This document shows positions 35,802 to 35,896 of a DNA stretch of 35,896 bases, piece after piece (the stretch's first letter is position 1; each line of letters begins with the position of its first letter). This DNA is from Saprospirales bacterium (GTDB lineage: Bacteria > Bacteroidota > Bacteroidia > Chitinophagales > UBA8649). The notes beneath the pieces were generated by a model. That model was given only the letters and a program-made list of their open reading frames with translations, had not been told where the DNA came from and did not search any database. The position numbers and the translations under genes are program-made. The stretch is from the NCBI GenBank assembly GCA_002708985.1, contig PAPS01000046.1, forward strand, positions 1 through 35,896. The letters run 5' to 3'.

Positions 35802-35896
35802 TTACTTAACCAATACTTTTTGGCTTCCTACAACACCATTCGTTGTACTTAAGCGTACTTCGTATAATCCTGCAGCAAGGGCTTGCGTAGAAAGTA
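35802..35896 (-). CDS. C-terminal tail of a T9SS-sorted protein, rest outside window
   Basis: The minus strand is open from the window edge to a TAA at 35802-35804. The last residues read ALAAGLYEVRLSTTNGVVG and then end in KVLVK, the classic last strands of a type A T9SS C-terminal domain (GLYxVRL ... KxxVK). The functional part of the protein lies beyond the right edge, so nothing can be said about its activity. Confidence 0.85.
   Translation of the reverse strand, partial: LSTQALAAGLYEVRLSTTNGVVGSQKVLVK

Noticed and set aside
1-35896. Prophage, insertion sequence, integrase or CRISPR array
   Set aside because: No transposase, integrase or phage structural motif and no spaced direct repeats were seen on either strand.

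Overview
The window comes from a member of the Bacteroidota. Support for this: two proteins end in, or are clearly, type IX secretion (T9SS) C-terminal sorting domains and a third such tail sits at the right edge; there are a TonB-dependent receptor with an N-terminal carboxypeptidase-regulatory-like domain, LVIVD-repeat lipoproteins and a FucP-type sugar symporter; and several genes carry start-proximal promoter elements of the Bacteroidota type (TAnnTTTG/A). The order or family cannot be fixed from the sequence alone. No phage, insertion sequence, integrase or CRISPR array is visible, and no gene-free stretch exceeds 300 bases.

Left part (1-11 kb) is mostly housekeeping: the C-terminal three quarters of dnaK with a strong terminator, typA/bipA, an exported endonuclease/exonuclease/phosphatase-family protein, a small carboxypeptidase-regulatory-like protein, gcvP, a translationally coupled three-gene set (two LVIVD lipoproteins and a probable outer-membrane barrel), then tsaD. 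The middle (11-20 kb) has a very long tamB-like gene divergent from tsaD, a secreted M14 zinc carboxypeptidase with T9SS tail, mnmD, a small SCP2-like protein, peptide deformylase and tRNA-His.

The region 20-31.5 kb is an accessory sugar locus: a lipoprotein divergent from a TonB-dependent receptor, then a GH92 alpha-mannosidase, a FucP-type symporter and a ROK sugar kinase on the plus strand, facing a minus-strand pair made of a GH92-SGNH fusion protein and a secreted esterase. Together they look able to trim alpha-mannose from glycans outside the cytoplasm, remove ester groups, import the free sugar and phosphorylate it. There is no SusD, so this is not a canonical polysaccharide utilization locus.

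The right part (31.5-35.9 kb) holds a tight four-gene operon: a 61-residue protein that looks like an H-NOX gas sensor with its middle deleted, a soluble histidine kinase, a single-domain response regulator and an exported protein of unknown function. It converges on a large T9SS-sorted beta-propeller protein; a terminator and the tail of a further T9SS protein close the window.

The observations most worth a second look are the apparently heme-less H-NOX remnant in front of an intact kinase/receiver pair and in frame with it across one stop codon; the GH92-SGNH fusion whose junction shows a frame-change signature; and an identical TAnnTTTA-N4-ATG arrangement in front of four unrelated genes, suggesting leaderless transcripts.
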